This document shows, piece by piece, positions 35,573 to 43,974 of a stretch of 64,000 nucleotides of DNA (positions are counted from its first letter, which is position 1; each line of letters begins with the position of its first letter). The DNA is from Lachnospiraceae bacterium (GTDB lineage: Bacteria > Bacillota > Clostridia > Lachnospirales > Lachnospiraceae): positions 50,253-114,252 of the forward strand of contig JAKSPO010000005.1 of the NCBI GenBank assembly GCA_024404675.1, in the 5' to 3' direction. The notes under the pieces are model-generated. The model saw only the letters and a list, made by a program, of their open reading frames with translations. It had not been told where the DNA came from and ran no database searches. The translations under genes and the position numbers were made by a program.

Positions 35573-36484
35573 TCACTTTTTCTTATAGGTTTTCGCAAAA
35601 AGAACCGTCATCACAACAAGAAATACAGCCGTTGCGAGGGCAACATAAAGCATTCCGGTCGAAACGGAAATCTGCTCTCCGAAAAGCTTTGCTTTAAAGG
35701 AGAATATCCCCTCTATTGTCTTTCGGAATTCGCCGCCGTCAACGCCATTCAGTCCTGCATCAATTCTTTTAAGCGCGCCGTCCATCAGCGCATTTCTCTC
35801 AAGCACCGTAATATGCGTGGCCGGGAACAGATTGCAAACCGTCTGTACCGCACTCGAGAATTGCGAAATCGGAATATACGCACCGATGACAAAGCCGCCC
35901 GCAGCCGAAAGAATACCGAAGAAGGAATCACAGCTTGCAGAGCTGTTAAAGCGCACAACAAGTATCATAAAGAGTGCCGTCGAGCTTACAGAGCCAAGCA
36001 CGATACCGCCATAGGCCGATACCACATTTTGAATCGACATATGGAGTCCGCCGGAAGCTGCCATCACACCAAGACCGATGGACAGAATCACAGACGTCAC
36101 AAGGATCGCAGAGATTGTTGCCGACAGGTAATAAGAAAGTGCAATCTGCGCGCGACTTAAAGGCGTCGAAAGAATATCGAAATCCTTTCTCGATTCTCTG
36201 TCCCGAACAACATTGCTTAAGCAGGAGAACGGCACAGTAATCAATGCCGATCCGATGATTCCCGAAAGAAGCAAGCCGTTGATCAGCGAATCCACATCCT
36301 TCTGATGATACGGAAGATTCATCTCCCTAAGCCCGCTCAATGTGATGTCCACATAATTATCTCTTAAAAACAGAAGGTACAATGCAAAGACAATAATTGA
36401 TGTTAAAAGCGAGAAGATAACCGCACCGACATCCTTAAAATACAAAAGAAGATTTCTGCGAGTAAAACCGATAAATCCTTTCAT
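35573..36484 (-). CDS. ABC-2 type transporter permease
   Basis: A 303-aa membrane protein with about six hydrophobic helices arranged as in ABC-2 permeases: one near residue 20-40, a long extracytoplasmic loop (to about 85), then helices through TVPFSCLSNVVRDRESRKDFDILSTPLSR-type cytosolic coupling segment near 110-130 and a last helix before KTYKKK. The RDRE/DFDIL stretch is typical of the ATPase-coupling loop. It overlaps the stop of the ATPase gene by four bases (ATGA-type overlap), so the two are translated together. Substrate unknown; drug or lipid export are the usual guesses for this family. Confidence 0.87.
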   Translation of the reverse strand: MKGFIGFTRRNLLLYFKDVGAVIFSLLTSIIVFALYLLFLRDNYVDITLSGLREMNLPYHQKDVDSLINGLLLSGIIGSALITVPFSCLSNVVRDRESRKDFDILSTPLSRAQIALSYYLSATISAILVTSVILSIGLGVMAASGGLHMSIQNVVSAYGGIVLGSVSSTALFMILVVRFNSSASCDSFFGILSAAGGFVIGAYIPISQFSSAVQTVCNLFPATHITVLERNALMDGALKRIDAGLNGVDGGEFRKTIEGIFSFKAKLFGEQISVSTGMLYVALATAVFLVVMTVLFAKTYKKK

Positions 36485-37401
36485 TGCGCAATCTCCCTTC
36501 CCGTCAGATTCAGAAACACATCATCCATGCTTCCTTTAATCAGCTCATAATCCGTAAAGATATCTCTGTGCTGATACAGAAACTCGGTCGGGTTTCCATG
36601 GTAGACTACATTGTAATGATCTACATCATACACGAAGCGCTCGGGGCGAAACTCTCCGCCGCCGTCGGTTAACATACGAACAGCCTCTTCGCTCTCCTCG
36701 GTATACCAGACAAGCTTCGGTGCGGTATACTTAGTCTTCAGTTCGTTCGGGGTTCCCGCGCCGATAATCTTACCCTTATCAAGTATCACCACATGATCGG
36801 CATCACGCGTCTCCTCCATGTAATGGGTCGTAAGAAAGATCGTCATATTCTTCTCTCTGCGAAGATAATCGATATGGTCCCATACAATCTTACGCGACTT
36901 GGGATCGAGTCCCGTCGTCGGCTCATCTAAGAAAAGAATCTTCGGCTCATTGATCAAAGCCCGCATGATATCCACTCTTCTTCGCTGTCCGCCGGATAGC
37001 TTCTCGTAGCGATGATTGCGGATGGGGTCTAACTCAAACTTCTCGGCAAATGGCTCCAGGCGCCTTTCGATTTCCGCCTTCGAAAGGCCGTAGTACGCCC
37101 CTCTCGTGTACAGATTCTCCTGTACGGTAAGCTTATTGTCCAGTACGGAATTCTGGAATACAATACCGATTCGCTGACGGATCTCATCATCCATCTTTCC
37201 GAGCCGATAGCCGCAGATCTCGGCTTCTCCGGAGGTTTTCTCCAGAATCGTACATAACATATTGATGGTCGTTGACTTACCGGCTCCGTTCTCCCCAAGG
37301 AAGGCAAACAGCTCTCCCTCCTCCACTTCGAAGGAGATTCCGTCAACAGCCGTCAGATTCTTATACTTCTTGCATAGATTCTCTACCCTGATAGCTTTCA
37401 T
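36481..37401 (-). CDS. ABC transporter ATP-binding protein (DrrA/NatA type)
   Basis: A 306-aa ATPase pairing with the overlapping ABC-2 permease. Walker A GENGAGKSTT is near residue 40, the Q-loop FQNSVLD near 85, the signature LSGGQRRRVD near 137, Walker B KILFLDEPTTGLDP near 155 and the switch His in LTTHYMEE near 193. A C-terminal accessory segment of about 80 residues follows, as in DrrA-like exporters. The ATG five bases after AGGTGG is chosen over a GTG three codons upstream. The permease and ATPase form a two-gene exporter operon. Confidence 0.92.
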   Translation of the reverse strand: MKAIRVENLCKKYKNLTAVDGISFEVEEGELFAFLGENGAGKSTTINMLCTILEKTSGEAEICGYRLGKMDDEIRQRIGIVFQNSVLDNKLTVQENLYTRGAYYGLSKAEIERRLEPFAEKFELDPIRNHRYEKLSGGQRRRVDIMRALINEPKILFLDEPTTGLDPKSRKIVWDHIDYLRREKNMTIFLTTHYMEETRDADHVVILDKGKIIGAGTPNELKTKYTAPKLVWYTEESEEAVRMLTDGGGEFRPERFVYDVDHYNVVYHGNPTEFLYQHRDIFTDYELIKGSMDDVFLNLTGREIAQ

Positions 37402-37419
37402 TTTTACCACCTGTCACAT

Positions 37420-37449
37420 TTCAAAATACAATTCAAAATACAATTCAAA
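37420..37449. repeat. Two and a half tandem copies of a 12-bp unit
   Basis: TTCAAAATACAA occurs twice in tandem, followed by TTCAAA. It lies between the ATPase gene start and the stop of the serine hydrolase gene, outside coding sequence. Confidence 0.9.
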
Positions 37450-37460
37450 GTCTTTTTAGC

Positions 37461-38597
37461 TTAATCCTCGAACAAAAAGTCTCGCAGTCTCGGATGTATG
37501 ATACCATATGCCGGTCCGCAGTTTCTGACATGCATCAGAAACACAAGAGAGGTTCCGGATGCTTTATCCATAATCGTACAGCTTCCGGCCGCACCATCCC
37601 AGCCGAATACGCCCGCAGGAGCCGAGGCCCCGATTCGCTCGGGTTCCATCAGAATCTGCATGCCACAGCCATAGCCATAACCCGTTCGGCCCATCGTCGC
37701 CGCAATATCCTTACGTCCCTGCTCACTTAACAGATTCGTCTTCATAATATCGACCGTCTCCGGCTTCAGAATAACGACACCGTTTCGTCCCATTCCACCA
37801 CAGGCAATCGCATCCGCAAGCGTCGCATAATCCTCTGTGCAGCTGACAAGACCTGCGCCACCGCTCTCATAATCGTTAGACAGCTGATATTTGCAGTCAT
37901 TCTCCATCGTATGAACACCCTGCTCGTCCATAATATACTGCTGCGCAAGCTTCGATACCGGCTCATTTCTTCGAAAGAAGAAGGTATTCTTCATCCCAAG
38001 CGGCTCCCAGATATTTTTACGAAGGTACTCCTCGTATCGCATGCCCGATACCACCTCTACGACAGCTGCTGCAACGTCATGGCTTAAGCTATACAGAAAA
38101 TGCTCGCCCGGCTGGAAGCAAAGCGGTCCCTCTGCCATCGCATCCACCAGCTCACGCGTCGTTGCCTGCTCACCACGCTCGGCAAGTACCCTGCTGATTC
38201 CGCCTCTTTGCAGATCATAATCAAGCCCGGATTGCATGGAAACAAGATGCTTCATAAGCATCGGTGTTTTAGCCTTTACCACCTTCTCACCATCGGCGGT
38301 CATCTCCTTAACCGTAAGTGAGCCATATGCCGGAAGATACTTCGAGACCTCATCCGCAAGCGAGAGAACTCCTCTCTCCACAAGCTGCATTACTGCCGTC
38401 ATTGTCTGAATCTTAGTCATAGAAAAGACAAGGTATTGCGTATCTTCGGAAACCGGTATCAGCCCGTCCGCATCAACGGTTCCGCACATATGTCGAAACA
38501 GCTGCTGATGGTTCTTTGTAATGATGCAGTCAACCGAGGGGATTCCGTACTCTTTGGTTACAGAATCAAGATAATCTGCTATTTTCTCAAAATTCAT
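37461..38597 (-). CDS. Serine hydrolase, beta-lactamase/penicillin-binding fold
   Basis: A 378-aa cytoplasmic protein of the class C beta-lactamase-like (PF00144) family. The catalytic SxxK is SMTK in VFSMTKIQTM near residue 52, the YxN-like site is YSLSHDV near 165 and a late glycine-rich segment (GWDGAAGSC near 350) stands for the KTG region. There is no signal peptide, so it is not a periplasm-type resistance enzyme; members are usually esterases or D-amino peptidases of unknown substrate. The ATG after AAAGGAGC is chosen; an upstream in-frame start would add 21 unrelated residues. It starts a group running to the ABC exporter. Confidence 0.87.
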   Translation of the reverse strand: MNFEKIADYLDSVTKEYGIPSVDCIITKNHQQLFRHMCGTVDADGLIPVSEDTQYLVFSMTKIQTMTAVMQLVERGVLSLADEVSKYLPAYGSLTVKEMTADGEKVVKAKTPMLMKHLVSMQSGLDYDLQRGGISRVLAERGEQATTRELVDAMAEGPLCFQPGEHFLYSLSHDVAAAVVEVVSGMRYEEYLRKNIWEPLGMKNTFFFRRNEPVSKLAQQYIMDEQGVHTMENDCKYQLSNDYESGGAGLVSCTEDYATLADAIACGGMGRNGVVILKPETVDIMKTNLLSEQGRKDIAATMGRTGYGYGCGMQILMEPERIGASAPAGVFGWDGAAGSCTIMDKASGTSLVFLMHVRNCGPAYGIIHPRLRDFLFED

Positions 38598-38662
38598 ATC
38601 TGCTCCTTTCACTTTCCGATCGTTTCTATGCGTGCGCTTATGTACTACTATAAGCTGCAACC

Positions 38663-39346
38663 TTATAACCTCTTACAGATTCCGAAGCAATATCCGGGTA
38701 GCAGTTCCTTCTCGCTAAGCTCCCACTCTTCTTCGAACCAGTCTGCGTTCTCATAAAGGTTTCCCTGTTCATCGACAGTTTCTATCTCCGAAAGCCTTGT
38801 GCCGATTCCGATTCCGACCGCCTTCAAAACGCTTTCCTTAAGACACCAGATGCGACTGAATCTAAGATCCCGTTCCTCCCCCTCTGCCGAGAGAACATAT
38901 TGCTTCTCAGAAGGAGAACAGGCTTTTTGAACAAGTCTTTCCGAACAGGAACGAACCGCCTGCACATCACACCCCACCGGAACATCCGCCCAAACTAAGA
39001 AGGCAACGCTTCCCGAGTGGGACAGATTAAAAAAAAGCTCCGGATACTTCTTAAGATACGGCTTTCCATGGTCGCCGCTTTCGGTTTCCGTTTCGGCAAT
39101 CGCACATAGCTCCTCTGTCTTCACTTCATCAAGTTGCACGAAGCAAATCGCCTCATCCCTTGATCCGCGGACATAATCCGAAAGCGCGGCTCCCAGAAGA
39201 ACCCCTGCCGCAACAGAAAGCTTCCGCTCGGATTCCTTTCGAATCTTCGAGGCTCTGTCTCTTCTATCAGAAGGAAGCAGCTTCATAAGACGGTCAAATA
39301 CTTCGTCCTCAATTTTAGAAATATCCGTCAGATAGATTCGCTGCAT
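38663..39346 (-). CDS. 4'-phosphopantetheinyl transferase (Sfp type)
   Basis: Transfers the phosphopantetheine arm of coenzyme A to a serine of carrier proteins, 227 aa. The family's magnesium and catalytic motifs are seen: NLSHSGSVAFLVW near 108, PVGCDVQAV near 122 and WCLKESVLKAVGIG near 172. The double-length, Sfp-like form suggests a carrier protein of secondary metabolism or amino-adipate type rather than the fatty-acid ACP, but no NRPS or PKS gene lies in the window. It overlaps the upstream NUDIX gene by 19 bases, so both are probably translated from one message. Confidence 0.88.
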   Translation of the reverse strand: MQRIYLTDISKIEDEVFDRLMKLLPSDRRDRASKIRKESERKLSVAAGVLLGAALSDYVRGSRDEAICFVQLDEVKTEELCAIAETETESGDHGKPYLKKYPELFFNLSHSGSVAFLVWADVPVGCDVQAVRSCSERLVQKACSPSEKQYVLSAEGEERDLRFSRIWCLKESVLKAVGIGIGTRLSEIETVDEQGNLYENADWFEEEWELSEKELLPGYCFGICKRL

Positions 39347-39888
39347 CGTTTGTGCCTCAGATACATCAGTAATGCCGTTCCCATAAAGGCGTGTGTATAT
39401 TCACCGCTTCCGAGCCCATCGATAACCTCCGTAAGCGGTACCATTGTATTTTGAATCACCTCATCCGCATCCGGATGCAGGGTATAAGTCGGGGTAAGCT
39501 CCTCTGCAAGGCATACATGAAGATCGCTCCCTTTATTGAACAGTGCGGGGTTCGGATTGATCTTTCCAAGTAAGGTAATCTTCCCTGCCCGAAATCCGCT
39601 TTCCTCTTCTAACTCACGCGCCGCAGCATGCTCCGGGGTCTCCCCCTCATCAATTACACCGCCGGGCAACTCCGCAGTGATCTCTTCGCTGCCATGTCTC
39701 CACTGTCTGACCATAATCAGCTTGCCTTCGTACTCTGCAACGATACAAACGCACCGCTTACCCTGAATAGAATAATAGGTTCCCTTAGGGCCCGCCTCGG
39801 CGTGCTGTAATTTCGCCTCCACCGTAAATACCGGTGTGTCGAGAATCGTCTTAACAGAATCGGTTGTCCATAACAGTCCATCGCTCAT
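39328..39888 (-). CDS. NUDIX hydrolase, ADP-ribose pyrophosphatase type
   Basis: A 186-aa hydrolase. The Nudix box is complete: GGVIDEGETPEHAAARELEEE near residues 80-100 followed by SGF, with upstream GKLIMVRQWRHGSEEI typical of ADP-ribose pyrophosphatases (NudF group). It likely hydrolyses ADP-ribose or related nucleotide sugars to AMP plus a phosphosugar. The ATG after AGAGGTGA is chosen over a GTG three codons upstream that lies within the ribosome site. Its 3' end overlaps the phosphopantetheinyl transferase gene. Confidence 0.9.
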   Translation of the reverse strand: MSDGLLWTTDSVKTILDTPVFTVEAKLQHAEAGPKGTYYSIQGKRCVCIVAEYEGKLIMVRQWRHGSEEITAELPGGVIDEGETPEHAAARELEEESGFRAGKITLLGKINPNPALFNKGSDLHVCLAEELTPTYTLHPDADEVIQNTMVPLTEVIDGLGSGEYTHAFMGTALLMYLRHKRCSESI

Positions 39889-39925
39889 AGAAATCACCTC
39901 TCATACAAGAAAAACAGCCATTCTA

Positions 39926-40543
39926 CTATTGTAGTCTTGTGTAATAAACATTACGAAATCCCACATTTGCCGCACAAGATGCCGCAAGCTTACTCCGCGT
40001 TCCGTTCTCACAAAGAATAATAATTACCGCATGAATATCCATCGCAAGCATAAACGGATTTCTGCAATATTCCTCTAAGGAAACCCTTGTCCATGCGCGC
40101 TCCCTCACTGCTTCCTCCTCTACGCGCTCATCCATCGGCCGTACATCAATCAAATAATCTGCTTCGATTTCCGACACCTGCTCCCAGGAAAGAAACATCG
40201 GTTCCTTAGCCCCCTTGTCCTCTTGTTTCTGGGGAATGCGTCTATCCCTCTTAAGGGTTCGCTCCGCAATCAAAAGCGCCTCTTCTTCCGAGACAAGTTC
40301 GCGCATGCCAAACACCGTCTCACCCGGGCGCATAATTCCCTTCAGGAACACCTGTGCGACATGGTTCACACAGATTCTGCAATCATACAGATCCTTCAAA
40401 ACGGAAGCGGCGGATATGTCCTGCTCATCGCCTTCTTTATAAACAAGTAAAAGCTTCTCGTGAATCAGCCGCGCTACATTCTGCCTCGTCGTTCCCACAA
40501 GCTCTGCGCTAAGCTTCTGCACTTCTCTTTCAAGTTCACACAT
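39926..40543 (-). CDS. Rhodanese-like domain protein with unknown N-terminal region
   Basis: A 205-aa cytoplasmic protein. The C-terminal half looks like a rhodanese domain: YLIDVRPMDER near 130 and the active-site loop in ILCENGTRSKLAA near 182, with Cys-Glu-Asn-Gly-Thr-Arg corresponding to the CxxGxR loop, so the cysteine is present. The first 110 residues are mostly helical and not recognised. Its ATG overlaps the stop of the alpha-galactosidase gene by eight bases (ATGTGTGA), pointing to translational coupling even though the two functions have no obvious link. A role in sulfur transfer is a family-based guess. Confidence 0.7.
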   Translation of the reverse strand: MCELEREVQKLSAELVGTTRQNVARLIHEKLLLVYKEGDEQDISAASVLKDLYDCRICVNHVAQVFLKGIMRPGETVFGMRELVSEEEALLIAERTLKRDRRIPQKQEDKGAKEPMFLSWEQVSEIEADYLIDVRPMDERVEEEAVRERAWTRVSLEEYCRNPFMLAMDIHAVIIILCENGTRSKLAASCAANVGFRNVYYTRLQ

Positions 40544-42350
40544 TGGGAGTAACCCGAACCGTTACATTGTCACAAGCTGCAAGGCATTTCACGGCAAATG
40601 TTCCGCTTTGCTCGTCGCAAACCTCTCCGCTCCAAAGATCCGTCACGCGATAACGCTTCGCATTCTTCCATTCCGTAAGGTTCGGAAGCTTTTCACCGAT
40701 TGCCGCAAGAATCCGCTCCACAGTAACCGCATACTCGCCTACACTTTCCTCCTCGCGCAAATTGATGAAGGAAAGCGCAACACTACCATCGGCAAGCGGC
40801 TTTGCAAGAATATCCACACGGTCCAGATTGGTAATATAAGTCGTATCAGGTGCATACTCACCGGGAATACTGCAATAGATTCGCTTCGCCTGAACCCCAA
40901 GCGGATCCTGGTTCAACGCAATCAGCTGCTCATTGGCTATGATACGGTAAAGCTTGTCCCCCTTCGTCACACGACGCAGGTCAAGTCCTAACATCAGCGG
41001 CGAATTCATCATACACCACATAGCCATATGTGTGCGATACATATTGTCCGTTAGTCCGTCCATACCGATCATCAGCATATCCGGGTCGTTCCAACCCTTG
41101 TCAAGTCCGGCAAAGCTGTCCATGATGACAGCCTTATTATACTGCGAGGTTACACTCGGCGTGTACCCGTCCTTCCAGGCGCCGAAGCCTGCATTGCCGT
41201 CACTTCCGACACGGAAGGTAATATCATTCAGAATACGCCAGGAATCGCCAACCTTATAGCCCCAGTTCTGCGGCTGTGTCTTGCCCCATTCGCAGATAGA
41301 AAGAAGGATATCGTGTCCGGGCTTTGCCCTGTTCAGTTCTTCCAAAAGTGTTGCATAGGAGCAAAGCGTATTCTCCTGACGACGATGATTCATCAGGCGA
41401 ATCTCATTCTCCCCCTCACAAAGCGGAAGGGTAATACCGTCAAATGTGCCATAGGTTGTCTTCATTGCCGTTTCCGGCACAAAGTTATCGTAAACAAGCT
41501 TCTTGCCAACCGCAACCTGCAGCCAGCTTCCCTGTCCCTCCTCCGCAGAAGTCGCATACTCGATTGAAAGCGTATAGCTGCCGCTTTTCGGAACGTTTAC
41601 ATAGAAAACAAGCTCGCCGCTTCTGTTTCCGATCGGTGACGGGCCGGGACCGGTTCCGTCAAATGTTCCGATATCCGTAACGAAGCCCTCGTGCTTTGAT
41701 ACTCTTTCGCCGCGAAGGATACCCTTTTCTACTGCTGAAAAGCTCTCCGCATAGCCCTCGCCCGACAGTGTGATTGCGCGAATATTCGGGGCATACACAT
41801 AGCGGGCATTTCTCCCATCGGAGAAGGTGGCATTATCCCACAAATAGTAGCAGTTATCAACCTTCAGGAAATCAACATCCCAGTCAATATATGAGCGGGC
41901 ATCCACAGCCTCATGGCCACAAGTTCCAACATAAGCACCGGCACAAAGATTGGTACCGATATCGTTATACATACCAAACTTCAGTCCGCGGTCATGAATA
42001 TACGAAGCCAATGCCTTAAAGCCGCTCGGGAATTTCACTTCCTCGTTCGAAAGATGACCGTCAACGCGCTCATTCTTATAGCAGCCGTCATCGAGAACCA
42101 CATAGCGGTAGCCGAGCTTGTCAAGATCAAGCCGCACGATTGCGTCGGCCATCTCCTTAGTAAGCATCTCCGTATTGCCGCTTCCAAACGCATTCCAGCT
42201 GTTCCAACCCATTGCCGGCAGATGCCCCTTCTTCTTAGAAAGCACCGGTTCGCCATTCTTGAAGGCATCGAAACGATACTCGGGCTTAATCTCACGCGGC
42301 CCTCTTTCGATAACACGCTGAATCTCTTCTTTGATTTCCTGTTCCGTCAT
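40536..42350 (-). CDS. GH27 alpha-galactosidase with an inserted carbohydrate-binding-like module
   Basis: A 604-aa cytoplasmic glycosidase. The (beta/alpha)8 barrel begins with PAMGWNSWNAFG near 45; the nucleophile Asp is in FLKVDNCYYLWD near 166 and the acid/base Asp in WRILNDITF near 375; FAGLDKGWNDPDMLMIG and MNSPLMLGLDLR complete the family signature. Between about 190 and 335, inside the barrel sequence, lies a beta-rich segment (SGELVFYVNVPKSGSYTL, then GENEIRLMN) resembling a CBM6/CBM35-type module. The C-terminal 90 residues form the usual beta domain. No signal peptide, so it acts on imported alpha-galactosides. The ATG follows AAGGAG. Confidence 0.9.
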   Translation of the reverse strand: MTEQEIKEEIQRVIERGPREIKPEYRFDAFKNGEPVLSKKKGHLPAMGWNSWNAFGSGNTEMLTKEMADAIVRLDLDKLGYRYVVLDDGCYKNERVDGHLSNEEVKFPSGFKALASYIHDRGLKFGMYNDIGTNLCAGAYVGTCGHEAVDARSYIDWDVDFLKVDNCYYLWDNATFSDGRNARYVYAPNIRAITLSGEGYAESFSAVEKGILRGERVSKHEGFVTDIGTFDGTGPGPSPIGNRSGELVFYVNVPKSGSYTLSIEYATSAEEGQGSWLQVAVGKKLVYDNFVPETAMKTTYGTFDGITLPLCEGENEIRLMNHRRQENTLCSYATLLEELNRAKPGHDILLSICEWGKTQPQNWGYKVGDSWRILNDITFRVGSDGNAGFGAWKDGYTPSVTSQYNKAVIMDSFAGLDKGWNDPDMLMIGMDGLTDNMYRTHMAMWCMMNSPLMLGLDLRRVTKGDKLYRIIANEQLIALNQDPLGVQAKRIYCSIPGEYAPDTTYITNLDRVDILAKPLADGSVALSFINLREEESVGEYAVTVERILAAIGEKLPNLTEWKNAKRYRVTDLWSGEVCDEQSGTFAVKCLAACDNVTVRVTPNV

Positions 42351-42480
42351 ATAGAAAACTCCTTGCTAAAAATCTGCGAAACCACGCTCTGCTTCGCAGG
42401 CTTATGTTTCATGAAAAATATTAATCAAATTTTAATCTTAACCCAAAGCTGTCTTCATCTCACTGTACTATGCTATAGAT

Positions 42481-42498
42481 GTCAGTCAGGGAACTGAC
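42481..42498. repeat. Small inverted repeat upstream of pspC
   Basis: GTCAGT and ACTGAC arms around six bases, about 28 bases before the pspC start, immediately downstream of an AT-rich stretch (CTATAG) that may be its promoter. The 175-base gap between the two divergent genes holds nothing else recognisable. Confidence 0.5.
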
Positions 42499-42525
42499 AA
42501 AACAAAGTATAAGGAGATCTGGAAT

Positions 42526-42723
42526 ATGAAAAAGCTTTATAAGTCAAGATACAATAGAAAAGTCTGTGGTGTATGCGGCGGTATTGCCGAGTATTTCGGT
42601 GTCGATGCATCCCTCGTAAGATTGCTTACCGTACTGCTCACCGTATTTGCCGGAATGAGCATCTGGGTCTACATCATCGCAGCAATCATTATGGATACAG
42701 AGCCTAACGAATGTGCCTGGTAA
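42526..42723 (+). CDS. PspC domain protein
   Basis: A 65-aa small membrane protein. The PspC signature is complete: KLYKSRYNRKVCGVCGGIAEYFGVDASLVRLL, then one hydrophobic helix (VLLTVFAGMSIWVYIIAAIIM) and a short polar tail. In gammaproteobacteria PspC senses membrane stress; single-gene Firmicute versions are thought to respond to envelope stress but are not well characterised. The ATG follows AAGGAGATCTGG. It is transcribed alone and ends in a bidirectional terminator. Confidence 0.92.
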   Translation: MKKLYKSRYNRKVCGVCGGIAEYFGVDASLVRLLTVLLTVFAGMSIWVYIIAAIIMDTEPNECAW

Positions 42724-42728
42724 GTGAT

Positions 42729-42764
42729 AAAAAGGATTGGCCACCAAAGTGACCAGTCCTTTTA
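42729..42764. terminator. Bidirectional terminator between pspC and the aldo/keto reductase gene
   Basis: Stem AAAGGATTGGCCAC/GTGACCAGTCCTTT with few mismatches and a four-base loop, between converging genes. Confidence 0.85.
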
Positions 42765-42768
42765 AATT

Positions 42769-43797
42769 TTAATCAACAGAAGCCTTTCCGGCCAGCACAT
42801 TTCTGTAATCTTCGAGATTCTTCCGAAGAAGTTCCGGCGTATTCAAGGAAAATGGACACTTCGATACACACTGCCTGCAATCGATACAGGTTTCAATCTT
42901 CATCATCTCTTCCTGCATCTTCTCAGAAAGCCAGTTCCCGGAAGGTGCTCGTCTCAGCATCAGGGACATTCTTGCGCACTGATTAATCTGAATTCCCATC
43001 GGGCAAGGCATACAATATCCGCAGCCGCGGCAGAATTCACCAAGCAGTTCGCTCTGCTCCTTTTCGATGTATTGCTTAAGCTCGCCGTCCATAACCGGAG
43101 TTTCGTCCATATAAGAAAGCCACTCATCCAATTCAGTTTCGCGCTGGATTCCCCAGATTGGCAAAGCATTGTCGAACTCAGCCATATATGCCATCGCAGC
43201 TTTGGAATTGGTGATCAAGCCACCCGCAAGTCCCTTCATTGCTATGAAGCCAACATTTCTTTCCTTACAAAGCTTCACAAGCGCAATCTCCCGTTCGGAA
43301 GCAAGATAGCTGAACGGATACTGTAATGTCTCATAAAGACCTGACATAACTGCGTCATATGCAATCTGAATCTTATGTGCAGTGATTCCGATATGACGGA
43401 TTAACCCCTTAGCCTTGGCCTCTAGCATGCATTCATACATACCGGTACCGTCTCCCGGACTGTATACCCGATCTGCGCAATGAAACTGGTAGATATCGAT
43501 ATAGTCCGTCTTTAAAAGGGTTAGCGAGGTATGCAGCTGCTTCCAGAAATCCTCCGGGTTCTTCGCCATCGTCTTCGTGGCAATGTAGATGGAAGAACGA
43601 ACATCCGAAAGTGCCTCGCCCATCTTCTCTTCGCTGTCAGAATAGGCTCTTGCCGTATCAAAGAAACGGAAGCCTCCGGCATATGCTTTTCTAAGAAGTC
43701 TGATAGCTACCTCTTTGGAATCTCTCTGGATCGGAAGGGCGCCAAAGCCATTCTGTTTTACAGTAATTCCGGTCGAACCAAGCGTTAATGTTCTCAC
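42769..43797 (-). CDS. Aldo/keto reductase with C-terminal 4Fe-4S clusters
   Basis: A 342-aa oxidoreductase. The aldo/keto reductase barrel shows FFDTARAYSDSEEKMG near 50 (catalytic Asp and Tyr), YIATKTM near 73 and the NADPH-binding end IWGIQRETELDEW near 215. The last 100 residues add ferredoxin-type cysteine groups CRGCGYCMPC near 262 and CIDCRQCVSKC near 303. This fusion is common in anaerobes and is named predicted aldo/keto reductase; the physiological substrate is unknown. The GTG start follows GAGGAGGTATCGAC, and a good promoter lies upstream. Confidence 0.9.
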   Translation of the reverse strand: MRTLTLGSTGITVKQNGFGALPIQRDSKEVAIRLLRKAYAGGFRFFDTARAYSDSEEKMGEALSDVRSSIYIATKTMAKNPEDFWKQLHTSLTLLKTDYIDIYQFHCADRVYSPGDGTGMYECMLEAKAKGLIRHIGITAHKIQIAYDAVMSGLYETLQYPFSYLASEREIALVKLCKERNVGFIAMKGLAGGLITNSKAAMAYMAEFDNALPIWGIQRETELDEWLSYMDETPVMDGELKQYIEKEQSELLGEFCRGCGYCMPCPMGIQINQCARMSLMLRRAPSGNWLSEKMQEEMMKIETCIDCRQCVSKCPFSLNTPELLRKNLEDYRNVLAGKASVD

Positions 43798-43825
43798 GTC
43801 GATACCTCCTCATATTACTGCCTAC

Positions 43826-43854
43826 ATTGTATCGCAATTCTATCGGTTGGTCAA
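43826..43854 (-). promoter_or_regulatory. Promoter of the aldo/keto reductase gene
   Basis: TTGACC and TACAAT on the minus strand with 17-base spacing, about 29 bases before the GTG start. Confidence 0.8.
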
Positions 43855-43901
43855 TCAATAAGCCATGATATGCCATAGTTTTTAAAAGATAACTTTTCTA
43901 A

Positions 43902-43933
43902 AAAGGATAAGCTGCAGCCGTTTCTGCTGCAGC
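43902..43933 (-). terminator. Terminator after sbcC
   Basis: Two copies of GCTGCAGC pair around a seven-base loop; on the minus strand a T-rich tract (TTATCCTTTTT) follows. Confidence 0.7.
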
Positions 43934-43974
43934 CACCTCTAAGTTCCTTTGAAACCGCTGTGCGGCCTTAATGG

